In this document: positions 10,752-20,390 of the stretch, piece after piece | How positions within the stretch are numbered: position 1 is the stretch's first letter | How the letters are laid out: the number at the start of each line of letters is the position of its first letter | Origin: Diadophis punctatus similis | Taxonomy: Eukaryota > Chordata > Lepidosauria > Squamata > Dipsadidae | Direction of reading: 5' to 3' | Length of the DNA: 64,000 nt | NCBI GenBank assembly: GCA_023053685.1 | Contig: JALIGW010000002.1 | Location: 165,175,034-165,239,033 of the forward strand | The notes under the pieces: generated by a model | The model's database searches: none | Told to the model about the DNA's origin: nothing | Seen by the model: only the letters and a program-made list of their open reading frames with translations | Program-made: the position numbers and the translations under genes

Positions 10752-11123
10752 CCTTCTGTGCCCTGGCAGACAGAGGCCTTCTCCCACATAAGTGAAGTAA
10801 TCAAGTCCCAAAAGACAATCTAAGTCCTGCTGAAAACAAAAGTAGAGTTTTCACTGACCTGGAGAACAAGTCTACAGAACAGATGTAAGAAACTCCATGT
10901 AGATCCTTACTATAGTCAATCTGTCATTTTGTAGTGGAGGGAGGCTGAAATGTAGGAAAGGAACCATCCAGTTGGAAGGTAAATCCAGAGAGTCTAATAT
11001 ATTCAGAAGTTGTTGAACCTTGTTAAAAGTTAACAAAACAGAACAATTGCAAATGCTGCATTTGTCAATTAGTCTCATTCTTCTGCAGTTATCAGTCTAA
11101 CACAGAGCAACTCCTTCCTTGGG
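10752..11123. other. Intergenic, no recognised feature
   Basis: A short stretch between two hAT MITEs with nothing recognisable. Confidence 0.3.
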
Positions 11124-11131
11124 CTCTGGGG

Positions 11132-11379
11132 CAGGGGTGGGTTCCAGTTTTCTTCACTGCTCGTTTGTCAGGGACGCGCCGCACGGGCGCCCGCGCTTTG
11201 CGCGCAGTGCTAAAATAAAATTTCTGTGCATGCGCAAAAGCAAAAAACAAGATGGCGCCGCCAAGAGAACCGGCTCGGAGGCGTGGCAGGCCTGGGTTGC
11301 TACCGGTTCCAGTAACCCAGGCCGCCAAGTTACTACTGGTTCTATAGAACCGGTCCGAACCAAGAGGAACCCACCTCTG
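11132..11379 (+). mobile_element. hAT MITE (CAGGGGTGGGTTCC family)
   Basis: A 248-bp GC-rich element starting CAGGGGTGGGTTCCAG and ending GAGGAACCCACCTCTG. Perfect 8-bp duplications CTCTGGGG lie at 11124-11131 and 11380-11387. Sub-terminal motifs (CTACCGGTTCC, GAACCGGTCCGAACC) recur within it. It is non-coding. Confidence 0.85.
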
Positions 11380-11404
11380 CTCTGGGGTCATGGAATTGAG
11401 CCCA

Positions 11405-11545
11405 TGTTTGTTTGTTTGTTTATTTGTTTGTTTATTTATTTATTTATTTTGTTCAATTTGTATGCCTCCCAACTCCCAAAGGGACTCTGGGCAGCTTACA
11501 GCAAAGAGAAACATGTGAATGAACAAAACCATAAAAACAGAACAA
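11405..11545 (-). mobile_element. L2/CR1-type LINE 3' end fragment
   Basis: An ATTT/GTTT-rich tail is followed by TATGCCTCCCAACTCCCAAA and GGGACTCTGGGCAGCTTACA. Read on the minus strand this resembles the 3' terminus of the L2-type LINEs seen at 24130-24280 and 41080-41160. It ends where a TA-target MITE begins at 11548. Confidence 0.6.
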
Positions 11546-11547
11546 TA

Positions 11548-12033
11548 CCGTATTTTTCGGAGTATAAGACGCACCGGAGTATAAGACGCTCCTTAGTTTT
11601 TGGGGAGGAAAATAGGGGAAAACAATCTGCCTACCAGGTATTCATCTGGATAGCATCCTTAGTCTGGTCAGCTTCAGCAAATTATTTTATCCCCTGGTTA
11701 GGACTTAAAAAAACCTTCTTCTGAGAGAGTAACAATGAAAGAGCCTGCAAGCCAGTAAGAGCTGGGAAGATAGTTAGCACCTGGTTAGGGCTAAAAAAAA
11801 ACTTATTCAGAGCAAGTAGAGCAATGAAAAAAAATTCTGCAAAGACTTAGGGCTGGAAAAACATTCTTTGCAGAGAGTAACAATGAAAAAGCCTGCAAGG
11901 TAAGAGCTGGGAAGATCTGTTAGCACCTAGTTAGGGCTGGAAAAAAAAGCTACATTCGAAGTATAAGACGCACCCAAATTTTCAGCCACTTTTAGGGAGG
12001 AAAAAGGTGCGTCTTATACTCCAAAAAATACAG
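11548..12033 (+). mobile_element. TA-target MITE, CCGTATTTTTCGG family, copy 1 (486 bp)
   Basis: It starts CCGTATTTTTCGGAGTATAA and ends as the inverse (GTCTTATACTCCAAAAAATA, then CAG), bounded by TA on both sides (11546-11547, 12034-12035). The interior consists of imperfect direct repeats of about 100 bp (AGAGTAACAATGAAAGAGCC, then AAGAGCTGGGAAGAT). Copies lie at 33694, 61785 and, as a divergent subfamily, 40628. A TA duplication suggests Tc1/mariner-like or ISL2EU-like mobilisation; which one is not decidable here. Confidence 0.8.
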
Positions 12034-12127
12034 TAATTAAAATACATATAAAAATTTAAAAACCATCAAACATATCACGAGGTGGCCGTTTAAAATCATG
12101 TTTGTTAGCTGCATGGTTTCCCTACAG

Positions 12128-12314
12128 CAGTGGTTCTCAACCTGGGGGTCGGGACCCCTTTGGGGGTCAAACGACCCTTTCACAGCGGTCGCCAAGACCA
12201 TCGGAAACAACGCAGAGAATGGTAAATCATAGGAAACTTTAATGAACTGGGGGTCACCACAATATGAGGAACTGTATTAAAGGGTTGCGGCATTAGGAAG
12301 GTTGAGAACCACTG
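12128..12314 (-). mobile_element. SPIN-family non-autonomous hAT MITE, 187 bp
   Basis: It starts CAGTGGTTCTCAACCTGGGG and ends AAGGTTGAGAACCACTG, with perfect 8-bp duplications CCCTACAG (12120-12127 and 12315-12322). On the minus strand it reads CTTCCTAATGCCGCAACCCT, then CTCATATTGTGGTGACCCCC and CGATGGTCTTGGCGACC, as in SPIN non-autonomous elements. It shares the 5' end with the longer copy at 6637 but lacks most of the interior. Confidence 0.85.
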
Positions 12315-12334
12315 CCCTACAGCTATGTTATGTT

Positions 12335-12445
12335 TTTTGTTGCCGTTTGTTTCTGATTTATTGTACTGTTTTTAATATTTGTTAGTTGCCTCGACTCCTA
12401 TTTAGCAAGAAGGGCAGCCATATAAATTAATCTAAAAAATAAACT
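12335..12445 (+). mobile_element. L2/CR1-type LINE 3' end fragment
   Basis: TTTAATATTTGTTAGTTGCC, then AAGAAGGGCAGCCATATAAA with an AT-rich tail, resembles the L2 3' terminus (compare 24130-24186). No coding sequence remains. Confidence 0.55.
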
Positions 12446-12507
12446 AAGCAAATGCTTCTTTATCTTTAGGCATCCAGATTTCACAATAATTCCATCTATT
12501 TATTTAT

Positions 12508-13222
12508 AAATAAAAGTAAGGTTCTACATTTGGGCAAGAAAAACAAAATGCACAGGTACAGTATATGTGGTACCTTGCTCAACAGTAGTAACTGTGAGAG
12601 GGATCTTGGAGTCCTAGTGGACAACCATTTAAATATGAGCCAGCAGTGTGCAGCAGCTGCCAAAAAAGCCAACACAGTTCTAGGCTGCATAAACAGAGGG
12701 ATAGAATCAAGATCACGCGAAGTGTTAATACCACTTTATAATGCCTTGGTAAGGCCACACTTGGAATACTGCATTCAGTTTTGGTCGCCACGAAGCAAAA
12801 AGGATGTTGAGACTCTAGAAAGAGTTCAGAGAAGAGCAACAAAGAGGATTAGGGGACTGGAGGCTAAAACATAAGAATGGTTGCTGGAACTGGTATGTCT
12901 AGTTTGACATGATAGCAGTGTTCCAATATCTCAGGGGTTGCCGCAAAGAAGAGGGAGTCAAACTATTCTCCAAAGCACCTGAGGGTAAAACAAGAAGCAA
13001 TGGGTGGAAACTAATCAAAGAGAGAACTAAGGAGAAATTTCCTGACAGAACAATTAATCAGTGGAACAACTTGCCTCCAGAAGTTGTGAATGCTCCAACA
13101 CTGGAAGTTTTTAAGAAGATGTTGGATAACCGTTTGTCTGAAGTGGTGTAGGGTTTCCTGCCTAAGCAGGGGGTTGGACTAGAAGACCTCCAAGGTTCCT
13201 TCCAACTCTGTTATTCTGTTAT
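12508..13222 (+). mobile_element. CR1 LINE, 5'-truncated 3' end
   Basis: It encodes the C-terminal CR1 ORF2 region and ends with the hallmark CR1 3' terminus (GGGGGTTGGACTAGAAGACC, then CTTCCAACTCTGTTATTCTG). CR1 uses a short octamer-like tail instead of poly(A), as seen here. 5' truncation is usual for this clade. Confidence 0.9.
12530..13151 (+). pseudogene. CR1 ORF2 C-terminal fragment
   Basis: The frame at 12530-12874 reads ERDLGVLVDNHLNMSQQCAA, then GCINRGIESRSREVLIPLYN and VRPHLEYCIQFWSP, a strongly conserved CR1 C-terminal region. After a stop near 12872 the sequence resumes in another frame at 12909-13151 (MIAVFQYLRGCRKEEG, then INQWNNLPPEVVNAPTLEVF). At least one frameshift and one stop separate the blocks. 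The catalytic YADD region is absent, so nothing functional is encoded. Confidence 0.85.
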
Positions 13223-13224
13223 AT

Positions 13225-13455
13225 CACACCCTTATTATTTTTACAAATAACTCAAGGTGGGGAACATATCCAACAGACTTTCTTTGTCCCATTTTCCCCA
13301 TAACAATAACTCTTTGAGGTGGGTTGGGCTGAGAGATAGTGACTGGCTCAAGGTCATCCAGTTGGCTTTAATGGCCAAGGCTGGACTTAAACCCTGGGTC
13401 TCTTGCTTTCTAGACTGATGCCTTAACCAGTAAACGAAACTGGCTCTCCCTACCT
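13225..13455 (-). mobile_element. CORE/MIR-like tRNA-headed SINE
   Basis: On the minus strand it starts with a tRNA-like head (GAGCCAGTTTCG, then TGGTTAAGGCATCAGTC, an A-box-like motif). A core follows (CAACTGGATGACCTTGAGCC, AGTCACTATCTCTCAGCCCA), then an L2-like tail ending AAATAATAAGGGTG. A head-only copy of the same family is at 63793-63871. It abuts the CR1 end directly. Confidence 0.6.
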
Positions 13456-13752
13456 ACTTAGAACCCAATTTTCGCATATTCTCAAATATGCCCACTTCTG
13501 CAGATACTCAAGAAGATTTTGGTGGACAAAAATCCAGAAAGTGACCTTTTAGAATTCAGTTGTGTGGAATACTGAGGTTTGGATAAGGGACAAAGGTAGT
13601 AGGAGGAATAGAATGGAGTGTGAACAAAGGTTAAATGGTATCAGATTGTCCAGATAGGTTATGTCACTCTGAGATGCTATTTGCAGAGTTACAAAGATCA
13701 ATCAGCTCTCCATAAATGGAAAAATTGAATAAACTTCCAACCAAAGAGGAGT
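13456..13752. other. Intergenic, no recognised feature
   Basis: A short stretch with nothing recognised. Confidence 0.3.
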
Positions 13753-13760
13753 GCTTAAAG

Positions 13761-14184
13761 CAGTGATGGCGAACCTTTTTTTCCTCGGGTGCCAAAATAG
13801 TGCGTGCATGCGCTATTGCACATGCGTGCGTAACCACACCCATAATTCAAAGCCCCCCACTTGCCTCACTCCCCTGTGCATGCGTGCGTGACCCTCTCCA
13901 CTCCCCCGTTTCCCGACTTCCAGTGGGCCCAGTAGGCCCATTTTTTGCCCTCCCCAGGCTCCAGAGGCTTTCTTAAAGTTGGGGAGGGCGAAAACGCTCC
14001 CCCCGCCACCCTGGAGGCCCTCCGGAGGCCAAAATCACCCTCCCAGAGCCTCCACGCGAGCCAAAAATCAGCTGGCGTGCACGCACATGCGCGCTGGAGC
14101 TGAGCTAGGGCAACGGCTCACGTGCCGGCAGATATGGCTCCGCGTGCCACCTATGGCACCCGTGCCATAGGTTCGCCATCACTG
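13761..14184 (+). mobile_element. hAT MITE, CAGTGATGGCGAACC family, copy 1
   Basis: A 424-bp GC-rich element beginning CAGTGATGGCGAACCTTTTT and ending ATAGGTTCGCCATCACTG. Perfect 8-bp duplications GCTTAAAG lie at 13753-13760 and 14185-14192. This is the most abundant MITE family here (six copies), with variable GC-rich interiors and conserved ends. It is non-coding; CpG-rich interiors create spurious open frames. Confidence 0.9.
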
Positions 14185-14273
14185 GCTTAAAGCATCACTG
14201 TACTTGAGTGACATGCAGCAACTTCTACTGAATATATGTGAGTAGTGTCTTAACTTTAAGCATCTGAAGAAGT

Positions 14274-14510
14274 AATAGCAATAGCAATAGCACTTTTCTT
14301 ATATACCGCTTCATAGTGCTTTACAGCCCTCTCTAAGCGGTTTACAGAGTTCAGCATATTGCCCCCAACAATCTGGGTCCTCATTTTACCAACCTCGGAA
14401 GGATGGAAGGCTGAGTCAACCTTGAGCCTAGTGAGATTTGAACAGCTGAACTGTTGAACTAGCAGTCAGCCTGCAATGGCTGCATTTAACCACTGCACCA
14501 CTTCAGTTCA
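14274..14510 (-). mobile_element. Sauria-type SINE, copy 1
   Basis: The minus strand reads a tRNA-like head (GTGGTGCAGTGGTTAAATGC), then CTCAAGGTTGACTCAGCCTT and GGTAAAATGAGGACCCAGAT. It ends AAAGTGCTATTGCTATTGCT. This matches the SINE class I know as Sauria SINE in squamates, whose 3' end is shared with Bov-B LINEs. Confidence 0.75.
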
Positions 14511-14517
14511 TAAGTAA

Positions 14518-14999
14518 AGCCATTTTAAATATTATGCATTTATAAGGTGCATAGGTTCATCCAACTCATCAGTATGGATAGCAGGGCAGCATACAGTATA
14601 AAAACAATACAACAAATTTTAAAATTCCATGTAACACACAAACACACACAATATATTGTAGGGGTCATTTTCAGCATCAAGAGCGTGCCATTCCCAGTTC
14701 TGCATATATACATGTATATTTCTGCTTTTGTAAACACAAAGAGAATTCTTTTCAAACAAAATTGATGCCATAAATATTGGGATATATTAGCTATTCAAAT
14801 TTTCTGGAATATGGACCTTCAGTGAACTTGGTTTGGGTCAGAAAAGATTATTCCATGCCATTGTTTTCCACTTGTTTGGGGGGCATTAATTAATAAAAAT
14901 GTAATATCAAAAAGCATAAAGATCTTAGTTAATTTATCTCTAAGACATTGAACTTTTTATACCGGCAACCACTTTATTTTAAAATGTCTACGCTGTTCG
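14518..14999. other. Upstream flank of SH3PXD2B, no recognised feature
   Basis: AT-rich DNA between the SINE and the CpG-rich promoter region. No element boundary was recognised. Confidence 0.35.
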
Positions 15000-15906
15000 C
15001 TCAGAATCTCTTGAGACCCTATTGATATTTCGCTGATGGCGCGAAGGTCGCCTGTGTCCCAGCTCAGAAATCACTCACGTGGCCTCTTTTTTTTGCAACG
15101 GATCCGTGAGTTTAGTTTGTTGGTTGGTCGTTTGGGAGATTTCCGATTCCAACCTTTTATGCGTGTTTTTCCCCCGTGGGAGGTAAGGCGCGATATTGGA
15201 TTTGAGACAAAACTGCTGCTAATCAATCTCTGTTCCTTCGCTCACTTGGGGGTCAAGCGGAGGTTAAAACCTTGGAAGAAGGTCTGAAAAGACCTACTCC
15301 CCATAAATCACTCTCCCCGAGACCTACAACTTCCCGAGCTCTCTCATTCTTCCTCTTCGTTTTCAACGATCGCTTCCCCCGGTGGGGCGCGCAGATAGAT
15401 GGGGTGGGGAGAAATCCCGGCGGCTTTTCTGGTTGCTTTGCATTGATTTTGCTTGCCTTGCCGTTGGGTTAGCGGCCGGCTTCCCTTCTCCTCCTGCGGG
15501 GCTCGTGTCCCTTTAAGAGCCCTGGTGGATTGGAGCACATAACCACATTGTCTGAGCGGCCCTGGCCGGGGAGGAGTCCCCTCCCGCATCTGCAAACTCT
15601 GGACAGAGGCTGACTGGAGGAGGTAGACCGAGAGGGGGAGGAAGAGGAAGCAGACGCCGAGGGTGGTGTGGCTCACTCCTGCCTATCCAAGTTGCCCGCG
15701 AGCTGCGCCTAAAAGTTTGTAGTGTACGTTTCTGTAGCAGCTGTGATTCCACCACCCTCCCGACTAAGGGGGCTCTTTCGCCCGCCTCTCCCTCCCTCTC
15801 TCTCTCTCTCTGTCCCCCCTCCCCTGATTTCCCCCTGCCTTCCAGCCCGAGGTTTGCCCCGTTTTCTGCTTTGCTTCTGGGGTTCGCGTTGCAGACGACC
15901 AACGCT
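15000..15906 (+). promoter_or_regulatory. SH3PXD2B: CpG-rich promoter / 5' UTR region of SH3PXD2B
   Basis: GC and CpG content rise sharply from about 15000 and peak between 15470 and 15900, immediately upstream of the start codon. An inverted CCAAT box (ATTGG) lies at about 15527 and GC-box-like motifs are scattered. I see no convincing TATA box, which suits a CpG-island promoter. A (CT)n tract sits at about 15787-15812. The transcription start cannot be placed from sequence alone, and non-coding upstream exons are possible. Confidence 0.65.
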
Positions 15907-15978
15907 ATGCCCCGGAAGAGTATCGTGGAGGTGAAGGTGCTGGACGTGCAGAAGAGGCGAATCCCCAACAAGCATTAT
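15907..15978 (+). CDS. SH3PXD2B: SH3PXD2B coding exon 1 (PX-domain start)
   Basis: It encodes [20 protein letters not shown] followed by NKHY (24 residues) and ends at the donor GTGAGT (15979) in phase 0. The sequence matches the N-terminus of SH3PXD2B (TKS4), an adaptor with a PX domain and SH3 domains that is needed for podosome and invadopodium formation and works downstream of Src. The paralogue SH3PXD2A starts with a quite different sequence, so the assignment to 2B is firm. The start is one residue shorter than the human protein as I remember it. G at -3 gives an acceptable initiation context. The match, the CpG island and the correct splice phase show a real exon. Confidence 0.95.
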
Positions 15979-15999
15979 GTGAGTCTGGGGAACTCCGGG

Positions 16000-18900
16000 G
16001 GGTGGGTGGGTGGAGATGGCCAGAACACTGGCCCGTTCCGGGTTTTCAGAATGCAAAAGCGACCCCTCTGTTTGGGTCGGAGCTCTTAGACAAGGATTCT
16101 CTCCCTGTGGGCAATGGGCAGGCTGGGGAAGGGAGGCTAAACTGGCAAAGGGAGCCTGCCAGATGGCTCTCCCGACTGAGGGCGATGGAATTGCAGTCCA
16201 CCGCATCTGGAAGGGCACCAGCTTGTGGAAAAAGCCCGCTCAAGGATCTCCCTCCCCACCCTTTTGCAACTTCTGTGTGGTCCCTTCCTTTCTCGGCTAG
16301 ATTTCTACTCCGTGAATGTTGCAATTGGAGCATTTCGCCTGTGCCTGTGCTTCAACTTCCTAACCAGCCAAGCAGGAAGTTTTTACTGCTGCCTGGTGTG
16401 TTTCCCGCCACCCCCATTTCTCCCATTTATTATATCAGTATTGGTTTTACAAAGGCAGGACTCTATTGATCATCCAGCTTTCTAGGTGACTCCTTTAAGA
16501 GTCACCACTTCCCTTGGCAGGGTTTTTTTTTTTTTGTCTCAAAATGTGCTTGAAATGTTAAACTGCTGGAGAGGATCTGGAGAGCGGCTGCTGTCCTGGC
16601 AGAGAACCCGCTACGTTGGATCTCTCCCTTTTGAAAAGAAATTAGTGGCTTTTTCTGCCAGATTTGTCTTCTCACTCCATGCTTTGGGTTTCATAGGGAA
16701 AGCTGTATGCCTGCCCTGTGATAGGTCAGCTGGGCTGGATGTAAGAAAGGTCTCCTTCAGACAAGATGCTGAAGATGATGAGACCTGCCTATTCCCATGG
16801 ACTCATAGGGCAGCCTATGAAATACAAATAAAGAAAAAGCAGTTTAAACAGATTTTTGGATAATCCAAGTTAGTGTCCAGTATGCTTTGCAGACATTGTA
16901 GAGCAAGAGAACTTTACTGCATAGGTCTGTAGTACTGGATTATCTCGGAGGACGTGAATGGGGGGGGGGGGCTGATGCCTGCAATTGGTTGGATGCTGCA
17001 GCAGCAGTATCATCTCGAGAAAAGCAGAATGCATCTGCAGAATAAGCAAATACCTCTCATTTCAGGGTTTACTCTCATCTTGAGTATCTGGTTTATTTCC
17101 TGATGAATCCCACAGTTAGCCAGCCCTGCCATCACTTCATTTAGTGCAGTAAACATTCCTCATGCATTACAGATTGGGGTGGGAATGCATTGTTTAAGCC
17201 CCAAAGAGTTGGCTAGCAACTGAACTGTTAAAGAATCCGAGACGATGTTTAATCAATTCATAGCAAAAGTGGAAAGCCATAGGAGTGGGGGGGGGGTGCA
17301 AGGTCTGAAGGCTAAAGCTGATTGCTCCTGATCATAATGTGGAGAAAGAAGTTGAATAGGAGATGGCTAGGATGCAGAGGAGAACAAGGAGTGAATGGTG
17401 GTGTAGAACGAGACAGTTTTTGTTAGAATACAGGTTTCTCATGTGTTGCAGTCTGTAATTTCTGCTTATTGAATTTAAAGCAAATGACCGCAATGCCATT
17501 AGAACCTACCTCTAGTGGGGTGTTTTATATTCAAACTTTCTTTTCTTTTTGGCAAAAAATAAATAAATCTCTTATCAGACATGAGAGTGCTTTTTTGGTA
17601 ATAAATTGATAATGAGAATCCAATTCTGTTCAGATTATTCTGCCTTTTTATAGAGCTGTCTGCTCATCAACAGTGGGCAGACATTATGCTTACGAGATTT
17701 ACTTTGTTTTGGTGGTGGGGGAAATCTGGAATCTATTGGGAAAATAGTAGAGCAATAGAAGCTCCTACCCATTTGGAATTAAGAATAAAGAAAGGATATC
17801 TCAGGGCATACAGTCAATTCAGAAATGTGTTTTCAGGATCCAAGCTCATCTAACGGTTCTGTTCCCACACACAGTTTGTTATCCAGTTATCTTTGCTTTT
17901 ACAATCTAATTCACGATATTTCTATGGGTAAGCAGAAGTTGTTGATGATACTGTTACTAAACAGTAGGAAGTTAGAAATCGTTTCAAATCTATTGCAAAT
18001 TGTCCTGATCTACCAGCCTCTTTCTGTCTATATTTAAGCCTATCTTCGTAATGCTTCAGAATTTTGTAAATAAAAGGGGGGGGGAGCGAAACTTCTCAAT
18101 GATCTTTGAATGGAACTTTTTAAAGAAGGATCCTGATTCCATCTTTTCTCTGAGGAGCTCAAGATGATATGTACTTGATCTCTAGGTCATGTTGTCATCA
18201 GAAAAACCCACAAAAAATAGACTTTTAATTAGATTGATCCCACTCAGCCAGAGAAGGTAGAGTGGAGAGTCCATTCTGGAAGTATCTTTCCTAATCTGAG
18301 ATTATAACCGGTACATATCACAACATAGCTGGCAGTTTTCCAAAACCCAATACTGGTGTGAGACAATACAGCCAGTGGGAGGGAGAGGGAGAGTCAGAAG
18401 GAAGGCAGAAAAGAAGGAGAGTGGTTAACATCTTGTGCATTTTTGTTTATTTCCAAGCAGAACTTTCTTACATTCAGCAGAACTTTATTTCCAATTAGGT
18501 TTGTGTAAAATGATGGACCAAGTGCAATTATACAGTATCTGCTTAGCTTTGGATACAGATAAAATTGTTTTTCATCTGTAGGCAGCCTGATATCATGTTA
18601 AACTGAGAGAGTTATGGAAAGTCTCATTCTTGCCTGTTATTATACATAATAACAGATACACTTCTGCGTTAAAATGCACCTGAAACTTCTTTGGAAAATT
18701 CCATACAGAGAAATGCTGATTAGACACGTACTAATTTTGTGGAGTGTTATAGTGTGCAAGAAAATAGGTGGTATGAGGAAAGGATCCATGATGCTCAATG
18801 CTAATATTATTACTGCAGAACACAGAAAAAGAGTTGTTGTTTTTTTTAAATTATTTGGGGAATGATAGGGAATTGTGTTTTCTGATGCTCACAGTGTAAT

Positions 18901-19227
18901 CATTGTAATAGTATAACTCTTCATTTCAAATATTTGTAATGTTTCATTAGCATAACTTGTGTGACTTAAATGAGAACATCCTAATTCCGATCTAAACCTG
19001 AGTCGCTCTGTAGCATTACTACCACTTGTGTGTAATCTCAGACTGTGACTTGGCCTTGTAGGAAGAATCTCTTCTCTTTTTGGGAGGGACAGATTTAATT
19101 AGTTCCTGGTTTGTTCAGATCATACTCTGCTGTTACATATGAATGCGTAAACTATACCTTACAAGCTTATAGTACGTGCAAAAGTCATGGTTTGCCACTT
19201 GGAATGTAATAAATACAGTATGGCTTT
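16000..19227 (+). other. Intron 1, proximal unique part
   Basis: The first few hundred bases remain GC-rich (tail of the CpG island), then composition drops to the AT-rich background. Several long G runs occur (about 16962-16971, 17288-17296). Open frames near 16002-16863 lack conserved motifs and look like GC-rich chance frames. No repeat ends were recognised. Confidence 0.4.
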
Positions 19228-19235
19228 CTATACAC

Positions 19236-19667
19236 CAGTGATGGCGAACCTTTTTTGGTTCGCGTGCCAAAAGGGGGTGTGTGCGCACATACCCACACCC
19301 ATTTCCTCCCCCCCACATTCACATACCCCACGTGCTGCCCCCTGTGCTTGCACACAACCCCCCTGCCCCCACACATGCGCACAGGCCTCACTGAAGCCTG
19401 GGACGGTGAAAAAATGGGCAAACAGGCAAACCAGAAGTTCGGAAAAACGGACCTCCAGTTTTCCCATTGTGCTGTTTTTCACACTCCGGAGGCTTCAGGG
19501 AAGTCCATTTTTCCGAACTTCTGGTTTGCCCGTTGGGCTGTTTTTTGCACTCCGGGGCTCCAAGGCCGAAAATCAGCTGGCCAGCGTGCGCATGCTGGAG
19601 CTGACATAGGGCAACGCCTCGCGTGGCCTCCGATATGGCTCCGCGTGCCATAAGTTCGCCATCACTG
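19236..19667 (+). mobile_element. hAT MITE, CAGTGATGGCGAACC family, copy 2
   Basis: A 432-bp element starting CAGTGATGGCGAACCTTTTT and ending TAAGTTCGCCATCACTG. Flanking 8-mers CTATACAC (19228-19235) and CTATACAT (19668-19675) differ at one base. The interior carries an inverted pair around CAAACCAGAAGTTCGGAAAA. Confidence 0.88.
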
Positions 19668-19844
19668 CTATACATTGTTGCTACTGTAATTGTGTACTTT
19701 ATTTAACCATAATTAGTTTTGTTCCTGTAGCACCCAACTGTGGTTCAATACCAGTTTTGAACCAATGTTTAGCATTAAGCTCCTTGCCTTTGTGGAACAT
19801 TTCTTGAGGTTGATTTCTATCTGTCTTCAGGTTATGGATATTTT

Positions 19845-20238
19845 CTTACTATCCTCGACTGACAACAGTTCATTTAGTGTCCATTCAAATTACAATGGTG
19901 CTGAAGAAAGTGACTTACAACCGTTTTTCACACTTATGACTGTTGCGGCATCCCCATGGTCATGCGATCAAAATTCAAACACTTGGCAACTGACTCATGT
20001 TTTTGACATTTGTAGTGTCTCAGGGACATGTGATCACCTTTTGTGACCTTCTGACAAGCAAATCAACAGGGAAGCAGGATTCACTTAACAACTATGTTAC
20101 TAACTTAACAACTGCAGTGATTCGTTTATCAACTGTGGCAAGAAAGGTTGTAAAATGTGGCAAAACTCACTTAACAAATATCTCACTTAGCAATGGAAAT
20201 TTTGGGCTCAATTGTGGTCATTAGTCGAGGACTACCTA
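19845..20238 (+). mobile_element. TIR repeat, TAGTCCTCGACTTACAAC family, copy 1
   Basis: About 390 bp. The left end is diverged (TATCCTCGACTGACAACAG) and the right end reads GTCGAGGACTACCTA, the inverse of the family start. The interior AAAATTTTGGGCTCAATTGT, in this and the other copies, matches the elements at 37825 and 25773. It is a non-coding MITE-like repeat; the 37825 copy shows TA flanks. Confidence 0.65.
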
Positions 20239-20240
20239 TG

Positions 20241-20382
20241 CAGGGGTGGCCAAACTATGGCTCTTTGAGGACCTGTGGACTTCAACTCCCAGAATTCCTG
20301 AGCCAGCCATGCATGGCTGGCTCAGGAATTCTGGGAGTTGAAGTCCACAGGTCCTCAAAGAGCCATAGTTTGGCCACCCCTG
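20241..20382. mobile_element. Perfect 142-bp palindromic MITE, copy 1
   Basis: Two 71-bp arms are perfect reverse complements with no spacer (centre between 20311 and 20312). The ends are CAGGGGTGGCCAAACT and AGTTTGGCCACCCCTG. Flanking TACCTATG and ACCTATAG only partly match. The same element at 32396 has perfect 8-bp duplications, which places the family in hAT. It inserted at the right end of the TIR repeat before it. The transcript would fold as a 71-bp hairpin. Confidence 0.85.
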
Positions 20383-20390
20383 ACCTATAG

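Noticed and set aside
13793..14170. CpG-rich patch as a possible small CpG island
   Set aside because: It lies inside a hAT MITE with exact boundaries, and the same GC-rich type of interior recurs in other copies.
15036..15472. Open frames upstream of the SH3PXD2B start codon as a possible separate gene or longer N-terminus
   Set aside because: They do not join exon 1 in frame and match nothing I recognise; the start at 15907 gives the expected protein N-terminus.
16002..16863. Several overlapping frames of 85-155 codons just after exon 1
   Set aside because: They lie in the GC-rich start of intron 1, overlap in different frames and show no conserved domain or splice context.
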